This document shows, piece after piece, positions 35,658-45,121 of a stretch of 64,000 bases of DNA. A program made the translations under genes and the position numbers. This DNA is from Pseudomonas sp. B21-028 (GTDB lineage Bacteria > Pseudomonadota > Gammaproteobacteria > Pseudomonadales > Pseudomonadaceae). Below the pieces are notes generated by a model. The model ran no database searches. It was not told where the DNA came from and saw nothing but the letters and a program-made list of their open reading frames with translations. The first letter of the stretch is position 1, and the number at the start of each line of letters is the position of its first letter. Location of the stretch: NCBI RefSeq assembly GCF_024749045.1, contig NZ_CP087184.1, forward strand, positions 4,092,001 through 4,156,000, written 5' to 3'.

Positions 35658-38006
35658 TTACCAGCTATAGCGCAGCCCCACGTTAGCGCCAAACGGCATT
35701 TCGATATTCTTGCCATTGGCATAGTCGAAATCGGCATGCAGTTGCAAACGCTCGCTGAGCTGAGCGGCTATACCCGCTCCGAGCTCACCGCGCGACCCCG
35801 AAAGGTCGTTATTGAATACGTTGTTATTGACTTGCACCTCGTTGTTCTTGGCAAACTCATGGGCCATCGCCAGCCGGACATAGGGCTGCAGCACCGTACC
35901 GTCGTCCAGCGTAAAATTACGTCCGCCAGTCATGCCGACCTTGCCGAGGAAAGAACGGGTGCGGTCGCCTTCGGCCTGCATACCATTGTTTAGACCATAA
36001 TCCTGGCCCTGGATCACCACCGTGGAGAATTGGGTATAGGGTTCGATGAAGTAGTTGTTGTCCAGCTTGATATGCCGTCCGAACTCCACCGAGCCGCCCA
36101 GGCCCGTGGTGCTGTAGGAACCTTTGGCACGGCTGCTGTCACTCATCGAGACTTTCGCCTCATTATGAAAACGGTTCAGCTTGAGCACACCGTCGAAGTA
36201 GTAGCCCGTGTCCGCATCCAACCACGTCGTATAGGCCCCCACATAGTAGCTTTTCACGGTGCCTGAACTGCCGCGGCTCAAGTCCAGGTCAGAGTTGCTA
36301 TGGCCTGCCATCGCACCGATGAGCCATTGTCCATCTCCCACCGGCAGCGGCGCGTCGGCCCCCAGGGAGAAGCCTTGCTGAGTCTGCTTGTAGCCCGTAC
36401 CGGAAGCTGCATCCACATTGTATTTGTTGCCATAGGTACGGCCCCAGGCGCCCGATTTACCTCCATTGAAACGCAACTCACCCATGCGGCTGCGCAGGCT
36501 GGTCAACTCACCCAGCCAGACTGTCGGAGCGGTATTGAACAGGGCCATGACAGTACGGGTGCCGGGGCTGACCGTCGCAGTCTCAGGATCGAGGAACCAG
36601 TCAGTCCCCCCTGAACCATTCGCGGCGGAAACCAATTTATAGGAATAGGTCCCGACATCCACCTGATCGCCGACCAGGCCAAAGGTAGCGTCGCCCGCCG
36701 CCGTTTTCACCAGGGTCAGCGCTTGTGCAGACACCGGATCGACGCCGGATCCTTGCACCAGCAACGCGTGGTTCCCATTGGCAACACCGGTGACATTGAG
36801 CACATCGTGTTGATTGGTCGCCCAGTCGACATCCATCTTGAAGGTACCGTCGCCCGCCAGGGTGCCCACGTTCAACTGATAGAACTCACTAGCACCGCCA
36901 AAGGCCACCGTTCCCCCACTCAAGGCCAAGGCGCCAACCGTATTGTCGCCAGCCATTTCCCACTCGGAACCGCTGTTGATCGTGACGCCGGAAACATTGA
37001 TCAGATTGCCTTTGAACAACGAACCGTTGGCGAGCCTCAGGGTGCCGGTGCTTCCGGACTCGACAATAAAGTCACCCTCCATGCGGCCCTGATCGAAACC
37101 CAGATTGACGGTGCTGTTTCCGGAGACGTCGACATTGCCTTTCAGCACCACACCGCCGCTATTGCTCACGTTCATGCTCACCGTGACACCGTCCACAGCC
37201 TCAAGCAAATTGCCATTGCCTGCGATGAGATTCGAGCCATTGGTCAGATCGATGTTGAACTCCGTGGAGGCGGCGCCGGCAGGCACGACACGGATGGCTG
37301 CACCGGTTTTTCCTTCAACGGTCGTACCATCGAGCAATACATTGCCTTCACGCGGAAGTGGCCGATTGCCTCGCAGATCAAGCCCATTCAAGCCACCGAT
37401 GATGGTGCTGTTGGTAAATGTCGCGTCTGCACTGAACAACCTGACGCCATAGCTGTTGGCACCCGTACCTTCGATATGAGAGTTGCGGACATCCAGAGTG
37501 CTTAACGCCGAAGCAAAGGCACCGCCCTCCGACCCTTTGATAACGCTACCGGATACCGTCGCCGACGACCCCGCTCCGAGGCTTTGCAGCAAATGCAGGC
37601 CAATCCCGTTGGCATTGGTCACGGTGCTGTTGCCGATGGTTGCCTGACTGGCTTCCAGTCGCACGCCAGCGATGCCGCCGGTTCCCGTGGCAGTCACCGT
37701 GGCACCCTCCAGCTCCACTCGCGAACCGTTACTTGCCCATATCTGCTGAGTCGTACTACCAGGGCGGACATTAATGGTGGAGTTATTTGAAATAACATCC
37801 AGTATGTCGGCACCATTCACATTGAGCGTCGAACCTGTAATGACGCTATAGCGATCACTCGGGGTACCCGGGGCAATGTCCCTGACTTCGCCATTTTCTA
37901 CCAGGTCGGCCTGCACCGACGTGCTTACCAACATCGACAAAACAAGGGAACAAGACACCGGTGTTATACCGGACAGAAGCATTCGTGTGGAATTCGAGGA
38001 ATACAT
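35658..38006 (-). CDS. Autotransporter with pertactin-like passenger (type Va secretion)
   Basis: The 782-residue protein has an N-terminal signal sequence (about residues 1-33, ending SVQAD). A beta-helical passenger (about 35-490) is rich in repeating Asn/Gly/Thr/Val strands. The C-terminal autotransporter barrel runs from about WLGELTSLRSRMGELR to the last residues, ending RYSW; a terminal aromatic residue is needed for BAM recognition. The AGAWGR-like motif (SGAWGRTYG) is typical. ATG 38006 gives the signal peptide directly; the longer start at 38060 does not. It would display or release the passenger at the cell surface. It lies within the block of Ig-like genes. Confidence 0.9.
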   Translation of the reverse strand: MYSSNSTRMLLSGITPVSCSLVLSMLVSTSVQADLVENGEVRDIAPGTPSDRYSVITGSTLNVNGADILDVISNNSTINVRPGSTTQQIWASNGSRVELEGATVTATGTGGIAGVRLEASQATIGNSTVTNANGIGLHLLQSLGAGSSATVSGSVIKGSEGGAFASALSTLDVRNSHIEGTGANSYGVRLFSADATFTNSTIIGGLNGLDLRGNRPLPREGNVLLDGTTVEGKTGAAIRVVPAGAASTEFNIDLTNGSNLIAGNGNLLEAVDGVTVSMNVSNSGGVVLKGNVDVSGNSTVNLGFDQGRMEGDFIVESGSTGTLRLANGSLFKGNLINVSGVTINSGSEWEMAGDNTVGALALSGGTVAFGGASEFYQLNVGTLAGDGTFKMDVDWATNQHDVLNVTGVANGNHALLVQGSGVDPVSAQALTLVKTAAGDATFGLVGDQVDVGTYSYKLVSAANGSGGTDWFLDPETATVSPGTRTVMALFNTAPTVWLGELTSLRSRMGELRFNGGKSGAWGRTYGNKYNVDAASGTGYKQTQQGFSLGADAPLPVGDGQWLIGAMAGHSNSDLDLSRGSSGTVKSYYVGAYTTWLDADTGYYFDGVLKLNRFHNEAKVSMSDSSRAKGSYSTTGLGGSVEFGRHIKLDNNYFIEPYTQFSTVVIQGQDYGLNNGMQAEGDRTRSFLGKVGMTGGRNFTLDDGTVLQPYVRLAMAHEFAKNNEVQVNNNVFNNDLSGSRGELGAGIAAQLSERLQLHADFDYANGKNIEMPFGANVGLRYSW

Positions 38007-38187
38007 AGTGATGGACCTGAAGTGAGAGTGAACGTGCACTTCTTCAAGACTCAGCGGCAATCAAAGTGCAAGGCGGCCGCAGGATACTCAAATAACCACC
38101 CACGACATGTAGGAAAACTCCCAAATACAAACAGGAAAAATCCCATAAACGTACATCAACAGAAACTTCTCGATTACTTGGAGAAAT

Positions 38188-38224
38188 AAACGGAAAGAAA
38201 AAATCTGTGTTTTTCCTTTCCGTT
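38188..38224 (-). terminator. Hairpin terminator-like structure after the Ig-like gene pair
   Basis: AAACGGAAAGAAAAA pairs with TTTTTCCTTTCCGTTT, with one bulged base and loop TCTGTG. It lies about 27 nt beyond the stop at 38251 for minus-strand transcription. The surrounding 38007-38250 is clearly A+T-rich and carries no gene; it should also hold the autotransporter promoter. Confidence 0.6.
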
Positions 38225-38250
38225 TCCTCACTTTTTAGACTTAGGAAATA

Positions 38251-40212
38251 TCAAGGGTTTATTGGACACAGACCTGCCGCATCCTTCGAAGCAGCACGTA
38301 TCGTAAGCGTGCCTGACAAGGGCTTCGTGCCGACCATCACCGTATAGTCGACCTTCAACGCCCCCCTGCGTCCCAGTAAGTCGCTAAAATGAGTGGCCCT
38401 GGGGCCAACATCCTCTGTAAAGCCATCCTCCACTTGCTCTTGGCTCAGCGAAGAAATCGTCTTTCTCCAAGGCGTTCCCACTTCGTTAAGAGGTGGGAAT
38501 TCGGAATATCCTTGCACGACAATATCCATCTGCTGACCTGCAGACAGCTTTGGATTCGGTGGTATATGCAACCGCAAGTTTGCGTCGGGTCCCAGCCAGG
38601 ACGAGCAATTGATCCACCAGACGATCCCCACGAATCGAGCATCAAGAAACTCCGGCTCGGACAGTCTTATAGGCACGGCCTCCTCGACATTCACTGGCGT
38701 AACAGGAGAAGGGGAAGGATTGTTATCACCGGTTACACCGACTTCGTACCACACATCAATAAGAATACCCGGTACTTTCTCGATCTCAGTCCAAGGCACA
38801 TCGAATTCGACATCCGCGCCTACAGTCGGTACGGGGCTTACTTCAGCTACATAATCGGGTAGATCGCCCCAATACAGCCTTGCCCAGTCAACGCCGACCA
38901 GGCCCGGGGGCACGGTAAATGTCGCCGTTGCATTCAGTCCCTTGTCGGTCTCCAACAACTTGTTATCTTCTGGCGCTGGGCCACCGCCCCGGACAAGCAC
39001 CATTGGCAGAATACTAGGATCGATGACCTGGGATAAATCGACTTTGATGTTCAGCGCACTGTCAGCATCGTACGTGAGTTGGCCTCGTCTTATCTGATAA
39101 GTAACTGCCGTCGGTTTTTCGCCAGTCGCGGCACCATAATCCGGTACGATCAGTTCAGTATCGCTTACATCGACGATGATGGGATTTGTTGGATTAACTC
39201 CGACTTTGTGAGGAACACTAGCCGTATGTGTGCCCCACGTCAGGTAAATACGATCATTCTTTGCGGGGTTTGTATAGAGCTGCACCAGCGCCCGGACTCC
39301 CGTTCGAACGTCGGCCAGATCAATCAACGTCTTGGCGTCTTCGGCCAGTGGCACTCTCAGGGGACGGAACGGCGCAACAGGTAAGGGAAGGAGTAGCAGA
39401 TGAGTTTCGAGAGGTTCCGAATATGGACCAACATTGCCCACAATATCCTTCAGTTTAAATTTGAAAGCAAGTAAACCATCTTCTTTTCCCATCAAAAACA
39501 TAACCGGAATAAAAATGATCCGATTGCTGGGAATTTCCTCATCAAATACTTTGTACGGAACAAGGACTTCTTCCAACAATACGTAAACCTCGATGGCATC
39601 CTGATTACGTGCGCCGGAGTAGGGAGGGACGATCAAAGGTACGCCTGTCCCGCTGACACTATCCAGGTAGATCTTGGTCAACCCGCTGTCTTTAGCGACC
39701 TGGTCTCTGAATTCCAAGGGGATGATGGATGATTGATTGTCATTTGGCGGGGTCTTATCGATAACGAATTCCGCTTCAACAGATCCCGAAGTGTCCCCTG
39801 AAGCGATTGTTACAGTGTACTTCAACTCATAAGTCCCTTCCTCTGCAAAAGCGGAAGCACTCACGGTGGTCGGATAGGGAAAGTCATCAGAATCAAATGG
39901 CCCGGGAATATCATGTATATCCGTAGGGTCTCCCCAATCGGCGCTCCCTTTGCGCCTGACGTAAATCATGAGCGTATCTATCTCGCCCGTTTGGGCTGGC
40001 TCTGGCCATTCCGGGACCGTCAATTCAAGATTATCTTCCTGCAGCGCCCGAGGTATATAGTTTTTATATTCGGGATACTGTGGAAAATAGTTCGGAATAA
40101 TAATCGGGAGCAAGACAGCAGCCGGTTGCTCGGCCCGCTCATGCAAATACCAAGTATTGTAGGCCTCACGAGCCTGCGCAGAGGTCAACTTGCTTTTTGT
40201 CTGGTCATTCAT
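38251..40212 (-). CDS. Ig-like repeat protein, complete, no signal peptide (paralogue B)
   Basis: The 653-residue protein is built from consecutive Ig-like domains. An N-terminal segment (MNDQTKSKLTSAQAREAYNT) is followed by LELTVPEWPEPAQTGEIDTL. A VIDKTPPND linker, two more domains (DRIYLTWGTHTA, WARLYWGDLP) and a C-terminal domain (WWINCSSWLGPDANLRLHIP, then MDIVVQGYSEF) come next. The last domain is shared with the next paralogue (CEDKPWEGIRVRINF, VRVFWQGYRSF). GGAG lies 7 nt before the ATG. No signal peptide, lipobox, membrane anchor, RTX repeat or LPXTG is seen, so the export route is unknown. Base composition is lower in G+C than the flanks. Function not recognised. Confidence 0.8.
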   Translation of the reverse strand: MNDQTKSKLTSAQAREAYNTWYLHERAEQPAAVLLPIIIPNYFPQYPEYKNYIPRALQEDNLELTVPEWPEPAQTGEIDTLMIYVRRKGSADWGDPTDIHDIPGPFDSDDFPYPTTVSASAFAEEGTYELKYTVTIASGDTSGSVEAEFVIDKTPPNDNQSSIIPLEFRDQVAKDSGLTKIYLDSVSGTGVPLIVPPYSGARNQDAIEVYVLLEEVLVPYKVFDEEIPSNRIIFIPVMFLMGKEDGLLAFKFKLKDIVGNVGPYSEPLETHLLLLPLPVAPFRPLRVPLAEDAKTLIDLADVRTGVRALVQLYTNPAKNDRIYLTWGTHTASVPHKVGVNPTNPIIVDVSDTELIVPDYGAATGEKPTAVTYQIRRGQLTYDADSALNIKVDLSQVIDPSILPMVLVRGGGPAPEDNKLLETDKGLNATATFTVPPGLVGVDWARLYWGDLPDYVAEVSPVPTVGADVEFDVPWTEIEKVPGILIDVWYEVGVTGDNNPSPSPVTPVNVEEAVPIRLSEPEFLDARFVGIVWWINCSSWLGPDANLRLHIPPNPKLSAGQQMDIVVQGYSEFPPLNEVGTPWRKTISSLSQEQVEDGFTEDVGPRATHFSDLLGRRGALKVDYTVMVGTKPLSGTLTIRAASKDAAGLCPINP

Positions 40213-40316
40213 TTTTCAGCTCCGGTAGATATCAGTTAGATATATCCATGAATAGCTAAAATACTTACCGCTCATTTACTTTCCAACGAGCCCGACATCA
40301 GACAGCTCGCAGACCT

Positions 40317-42227
40317 TCAATCCTCGTGCTTTGAAGCGGCACACTGTTCCTCCGTAACGGTCTCGACAATTTTCAAATTTTCCGGTGCCGGAGAAGTGCC
40401 AAACTGTCCATCCGTCTTGGTCAGTGCGTAATAGGCGCCCCACGATCCTCGCGACACCGGTTTTATGTGCGGATCGAAAGGCAAGATCCAGACATCGATA
40501 AACCTGTCACGAATATGCTCGGATCTTATTTCTTGCGGAAACTCACCGTAGGTTTCTGCAATTGGATCGGTAGAATTAAATGATCGATAGCCTTGCCAAA
40601 ACACCCTGACTTCGTCGCCTGTTGCAAAATGGCCGCTGTCGAAGTTGATACGAACCCGAATGCCTTCCCACGGCTTATCTTCGCAACCGATATAACCAAA
40701 ACCATCCGCATCTTCAAATACCGGGACCGGCAAATCATCAATGGTGGTGACCTGAACTCGCACATAAGTATTTTCCGATTGCTGTTCATTTACCCCGTTA
40801 CTGGTTGTGTAGTAAACCGGCAATCTGGCGTTATTCGGTTCCGTGTCGATCACGTCCCAGGATACGGCGGAGAATGAAACTTCCGCGCCTTCGATGTCCC
40901 CCGCCTGCACGGTATAAGTGGCGACGGCTCCGCTGTACTGTCCCCAGTAGAGTTCAAGTACCTCCCCAGGATTGGGCGCCTGATAAAGTTTCAGCTTCGG
41001 AATGACCGGAGAGGTCCGGTCACCGGGCAACAGCACATTCGGCACGCCCGAACCGCCCACGATATCGATGAGCGGTAAAAGCGGGTTGAGCAACGCCGGG
41101 GCATTGGAATGGTCCTGACCCGCGACCGTGAAATCGATGTTGATATCGGCTTCTTCCGAGGGACGCGAACTGCCACTGCGAATGAAGTTGTACCCCACCT
41201 TGATGACCGCTGGTCCCGGACCATTTGCGATCAATACATTCCATGGCACCGGTATGCTCAACGGAAGCACGGCGTTGCGTGGGGGCAACGCAACGCCATC
41301 CCAGACCAGTTCGATCTGGTCATTGGGTTGCAATGGGGGGGGAATATTATCAACGACCGCCTGCACCTGCGCTCGCGCATCGGCCCGGTGCACGAGGTTA
41401 TCATCGTCGTGCAGAGGCACGCTGGGCGGCGGAAGCCGGTTGGGCCAAGGTATGAGTGAGACGGTCCCGGTGGCAGGCTTCGAATAGGTCAGTGTTTCGT
41501 TTCCGGCACGATCCCGAATTTTATGAAAAGCATGGAAGGTGCCATTTTGGTTCGGCGCACGAATGTCGTCGCCCATCAGGTCCACACGAATGTCTCCGGC
41601 ATCGATCTCTGCCTGAAGAATCGTTTTCGTCGTGACGAAAGTCTCTGTGGGTGGGTTCGTTTGGGACCAGAACAACTCAAGCACATCACGATCCGCCGCG
41701 CCGGTATAAAGGGGCAACGGAAGACGAAACTCGACCTTGTCATTGTTGTTCAGAAGATATTCTTCGGTGATAACGTTTCCCGGCAGATTACTGGGGAACA
41801 ATAATGCCTCAAGTTGTTTATCGTAACTGGGCGGTTCGCTATCAACCGTCACGAATCGATGTTCAGAAGGTGCCCCCGGACCGCCAGCAGAAATGATAAT
41901 TTCGTACCAGGTTTCGAAACGACCATCGGGTTGAAGAGCATTTTTCGGTACGCTAAGGGGATAGGGAAACATATCCTCTGTAATGGGGCCTGGAAGTGTT
42001 ACTCTTTGAACGGGCGTGGCAGCCCTATTGTTGGGACGGTCCCAGTACAATTCGATAGTGTCTTCTTCACCCGCAATCGCATATTCCGGCCATCGTTCAG
42101 GTATATAGACAGGTAATGATTGATTCTGCGACCCTGTGGGAAGCAACCCGTCCGGGTCGCTGTCGTCAATAATCAAGGGAATCGATAATTTCTCCAGATC
42201 AGCCAATATCGGGCTTCTTTTCCGCAT
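40317..42227 (-). CDS. Ig-like repeat protein, complete, no signal peptide (paralogue A)
   Basis: The 636-residue protein begins MRKRSPILADLEKL and has five or so Ig-like domains. Recognisable units are DTIELYWDRPNN, DVLELFWSQTNPP, DQIELVWDGVALPP and EVLELYWGQYSG, with a C-terminal CEDKPWEGIRVRINF domain. ATG 42227 has a strong AAGGAG at the right spacing (complement at 42233-42238); the longer frame to 42341 does not. It precedes paralogue B by 104 nt on the same strand, probably one operon or two closely spaced units. An 18-nt palindrome lies about 180 nt upstream. No secretion signal is seen; the function is unknown, perhaps adhesion or toxin delivery by analogy with other Ig-like repeat proteins. 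Confidence 0.8.
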   Translation of the reverse strand: MRKRSPILADLEKLSIPLIIDDSDPDGLLPTGSQNQSLPVYIPERWPEYAIAGEEDTIELYWDRPNNRAATPVQRVTLPGPITEDMFPYPLSVPKNALQPDGRFETWYEIIISAGGPGAPSEHRFVTVDSEPPSYDKQLEALLFPSNLPGNVITEEYLLNNNDKVEFRLPLPLYTGAADRDVLELFWSQTNPPTETFVTTKTILQAEIDAGDIRVDLMGDDIRAPNQNGTFHAFHKIRDRAGNETLTYSKPATGTVSLIPWPNRLPPPSVPLHDDDNLVHRADARAQVQAVVDNIPPPLQPNDQIELVWDGVALPPRNAVLPLSIPVPWNVLIANGPGPAVIKVGYNFIRSGSSRPSEEADINIDFTVAGQDHSNAPALLNPLLPLIDIVGGSGVPNVLLPGDRTSPVIPKLKLYQAPNPGEVLELYWGQYSGAVATYTVQAGDIEGAEVSFSAVSWDVIDTEPNNARLPVYYTTSNGVNEQQSENTYVRVQVTTIDDLPVPVFEDADGFGYIGCEDKPWEGIRVRINFDSGHFATGDEVRVFWQGYRSFNSTDPIAETYGEFPQEIRSEHIRDRFIDVWILPFDPHIKPVSRGSWGAYYALTKTDGQFGTSPAPENLKIVETVTEEQCAASKHED

Positions 42228-42402
42228 CGGAGCTCCTTCTCTTTCACCCAAGTCTTTACTCTCTTTCGATTCGCTCACTTGCCACTCCAAACTCGCGATG
42301 ATTGAGATTATCTGCGCCGCGCTGAATAATGCGTAGTTCACGTCGGGTCTGCACGGCAGAACCCAAGTGAAATCTATTCGACTCTCTATCTGGCTGATTG
42401 AA

Positions 42403-42420
42403 TACTGTCAGAGTTGACAG
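42403..42420. repeat. Second copy of the 18-nt palindromic motif, right edge of the block
   Basis: TACTGTCAGAGTTGACAG, identical to 29400-29417, with inner arms CTGTCA / TGACAG. Here the flanks do not extend the palindrome. It lies upstream of paralogue A and 137 nt from the end of aruH. The 329-nt gap 42228-42556 contains nothing else I can name, apart from an A+T-rich stretch that may be the paralogue A promoter. Confidence 0.85.
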
Positions 42421-42556
42421 GTGCGGATACCGTTCGTCGCCTTGGCAAACATCAAGCGGCAATATCTCAGTTCAATATGAAAGCGCCTTGCACGCGAACA
42501 TCGCCCTTTGAATCGGGAGTTCTTTTTGAATACGCTGCGATAGCGTGTGTTGAGGG

Positions 42557-43747
42557 TTATAAAACTTCAGCGAGCTTGTATAACCGACCAGCACACAAGG
42601 AAATTCGCCTGCATGCATCCGCCAGCTTCACTTGATCGACCACCAACCCTATCCGGATATGCCCCGCTGCGCTGGGTCCAAACGCCTCACCCGCCAGCAC
42701 CGACACGCCATACCCATCCAACAGCCGCTCGGCAAACGCCTGGGCATCGAGCCCCGTCCGGCGCACGTCCACCATCACGAACATGCCACCATCGGGCCGC
42801 ACCGGCGTGAGCTCGGGGCAATCATCGAGCATGGCGCACACCAGGTCCCGGCGCTGGCGATACTCGTCTCGCATGGACGCCACTTCGGGCAGCTCTTCCT
42901 CCAGCGCAACCTGCGCCGCCCGCTGCACGAACTCCGGCAGGCCGAACAGCATGCACAACGACAGGTTCACCAAGTGTCCAGACAGGGAGGCAGGGCCGAT
43001 GACCCAGCCGATGCGCCAACCGGTCATGGCGTGGGATTTGGACAGGCTGTCGATGGTCGCGGTGCGTTCGGCCATGCCTGGCAGGCTGGCCGGACTGATA
43101 TGTTCGCCCTCGTAGACCAGATCGCTGTAGACCTCGTCACTGATCAGCCACAGGTCATGTTCGATGCACAACTGCGCCAGCGCCTGCCAGGTGGGCAAAC
43201 CCAGGCTGGCACCGGAGGGGTTGTTGGGGCTGTTGAGCAGCAGGGCCCGGGTCCGAGGGGTGATCAGGCGGGCCACATCGGCGGGCTCGACCCGAAACGC
43301 ATTCTCCGGGCGTACCGCCACCGGTATCACCTTCGCTCCGCAGGCGCCGAATACCGCCTCGTAGGTGACATACATGGGCTCGGCCACGATGACTTCGTCG
43401 CCGGGGTCGAGCAGGCATTGCGCGACCGCATACACCGCACACTGCGCGCCCGGCAGCACCGTGACGTGCTCAGCCCCGACCGGCTGGCCGCTACGCCGAC
43501 GATGACGGCCCGCGATGCTGGCGCGCAGACCGTGGAGGCCGCGAACGTCGCAATAGTGGGTATCCCCGGCCCGCAGGCTGTCCACGGCGGCCTCGACGAT
43601 GGCCCGCGGTGTGTCGAAATCCGGATCGCCCACCGATAACAACAACACGTCCCTGCCCTGCTCACGCATGGCCAGTGCCCGGTCGTGGATCTGCCACGCG
43701 GCGGCGCCCTCGCCGGTGATGCGTTGGGTCAAGGCTGAATAGCGCAT
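42557..43747 (-). CDS. aruH: Arginine-pyruvate transaminase AruH
   Basis: The 396-residue fold-type I PLP aminotransferase has the Schiff-base lysine Lys237 in SLSKSHAMTGWRIGW, and NSPNNPSGA and SDEVYSDL in the expected places. The N-terminus MRYSALTQRITGEGAAAW and the C-terminus VLAGEAFGPSAAGHIRIGL match P. aeruginosa AruH closely. AruH starts the arginine transaminase pathway, giving 2-ketoarginine. ATG 43747 has AGGAG 6 nt upstream. The partner gene aruI and its two-component regulators are not in the window. It marks the return to core genes after the accessory block. Confidence 0.88.
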   Translation of the reverse strand: MRYSALTQRITGEGAAAWQIHDRALAMREQGRDVLLLSVGDPDFDTPRAIVEAAVDSLRAGDTHYCDVRGLHGLRASIAGRHRRRSGQPVGAEHVTVLPGAQCAVYAVAQCLLDPGDEVIVAEPMYVTYEAVFGACGAKVIPVAVRPENAFRVEPADVARLITPRTRALLLNSPNNPSGASLGLPTWQALAQLCIEHDLWLISDEVYSDLVYEGEHISPASLPGMAERTATIDSLSKSHAMTGWRIGWVIGPASLSGHLVNLSLCMLFGLPEFVQRAAQVALEEELPEVASMRDEYRQRRDLVCAMLDDCPELTPVRPDGGMFVMVDVRRTGLDAQAFAERLLDGYGVSVLAGEAFGPSAAGHIRIGLVVDQVKLADACRRISLCAGRLYKLAEVL

Positions 43748-43839
43748 GTACTGCTCCTGGAGGCCTGTACGGTTAATTTGAGTGCACGAATTAGCCACAC
43801 AGGCCACTAGTTTATGCGATGTGCAGACTCAACCCTATC

Positions 43840-43980
43840 TCAAATCACAAACCGCGCCACCATCGCATTCAAGCCCACCGCCAGGCGCGACAGTTCGTGG
43901 CTCGCGTCGTTGATTTGCTGCGCGCCCGAAGCCGATTGCGTCGCCAGGTCGCGGACGAACGAGCGTGCCCTCTCCACCGT
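43840..43980 (-). pseudogene. Remnant of a methyl-accepting chemotaxis protein C-terminus
   Basis: About 46 residues read ERARSFVRDLATQSASGAQQ, then DASHELSRLAVGLNAMVARF, ending in a stop. This is the typical tail of a chemoreceptor signalling domain. The rest of the receptor is missing: directly upstream (on the minus strand) lies the end of the glycerate kinase gene. It is a 3' scar of a deleted chemoreceptor gene. Confidence 0.7.
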
Positions 43981-43984
43981 CCAG

Positions 43985-45121
43985 TCACCGGGTAGCGGCC
44001 TGCCAGAGCCGGGCGATGTCCCGGGCTCGTTCGCGCAACAACCGTGGTGCATCGGCACAGGCCTGCTGCAATGTCATCGGCCCGCTGACCAGCGCGAAGG
44101 CTGCATCGATGCCGTGTTCATACAGCGCCTGGTAACCCTCCCCCAGCGTGCCGGCGATGACCAGCACCGGTACGCCGTGACGGCGCGCAACGCGAGCCAC
44201 GCCAAGGGGCGTCTTGCCACGCAGGGTCTGGGCATCGAAGCGGCCTTCCCCGGTAATCACCAGGTCGGCCTCCTCGATGGCATCGGCCAGGCCAGTCAGT
44301 TGGGCGACGACGTCCACGCCGGTGCGAAACTGCGCGCGCAGAAACGCTTTGGCCGCGAACCCCAGGCCACCGGCGGCACCACTGCCCGGTTCGTCTCTTA
44401 CATCGCGGCTCAACACCTGGGCGCACTGGCCGGCGAAATGCGCCAGGGCCTGATCCAGCTGCCGCACCTGCTGTGCGGATGCGCCTTTCTGGGGACCGAA
44501 AATCACTGAAGCGCCGTGGGGCCCGCAGAGAGGATTATCGACATCGGCGGCGATCTCGACACAGACCCTGGCCAGCCGTGGATCCAGGCCACTCAGGTCG
44601 ATGCGCGCCAGTTTTGCCAAGGCCAGGCCACCGGGTGGCAAAGGTTGCCCGTGCTCATCCAGCAACGCTACGCCCAGTGCCTGCATGGCACCCGCGCCGG
44701 CATCGTTGGTGGCGCTGCCGCCGATCGCCAGGATCACCCGCCCTGCCCCTTCATCCAGGGCCGCGCGAATCAGCTCGCCGGTGCCGTAGGTGCTGCTGGA
44801 GCAGGCATCGCGTTGCTCCACCGGCACCAACTGCAAGCCACTGGCCTCGGCCATTTCGATGATCGCCGTGCGGCTGTCGGGCAACCAGCCCCAACGCGCC
44901 TCGACCGCGACACCCAAGGGCCCCTGGACGCGGGTACGGCGCCATTCGCCGCTGCATGCGGCCAGCACCGACTCCACCGTCCCCTCGCCGCCATCAGCCA
45001 TCGGGCATTTGATCAACTGGGCTTGCGGCCAGACCTCGCCCAACCCGGCGGCAATGGCATCGGCTACGCCCTGGGCGCTGAGGCTGTCCTTGAACGAGTC
45101 AGGGGCGATGATTATTTTCAT
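43985..45121 (-). CDS. Glycerate kinase (GarK/GlxK family)
   Basis: The 378-residue protein begins MKIIIAPDSFKDSLSA, the family hallmark. It contains CPMADGGEGT (about residues 41-50), GGSATNDAGAGAMQALG near 132-148, and EPGSGAAGGLGF in the C-terminal half. It phosphorylates D-glycerate to 2-phosphoglycerate. ATG 45121 has GGAG 6 nt upstream; the frame continues open through a REPIN to 45478 but that part is not coding. Its 3' end abuts the chemoreceptor scar. Confidence 0.93.
   Translation of the reverse strand: MKIIIAPDSFKDSLSAQGVADAIAAGLGEVWPQAQLIKCPMADGGEGTVESVLAACSGEWRRTRVQGPLGVAVEARWGWLPDSRTAIIEMAEASGLQLVPVEQRDACSSSTYGTGELIRAALDEGAGRVILAIGGSATNDAGAGAMQALGVALLDEHGQPLPPGGLALAKLARIDLSGLDPRLARVCVEIAADVDNPLCGPHGASVIFGPQKGASAQQVRQLDQALAHFAGQCAQVLSRDVRDEPGSGAAGGLGFAAKAFLRAQFRTGVDVVAQLTGLADAIEEADLVITGEGRFDAQTLRGKTPLGVARVARRHGVPVLVIAGTLGEGYQALYEHGIDAAFALVSGPMTLQQACADAPRLLRERARDIARLWQAATR

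Noticed and set aside
38251..42227. RTX or type I-secreted adhesin
   Set aside because: No GGxGxD repeats, no C-terminal secretion signal and no ABC/HlyD genes next to it.
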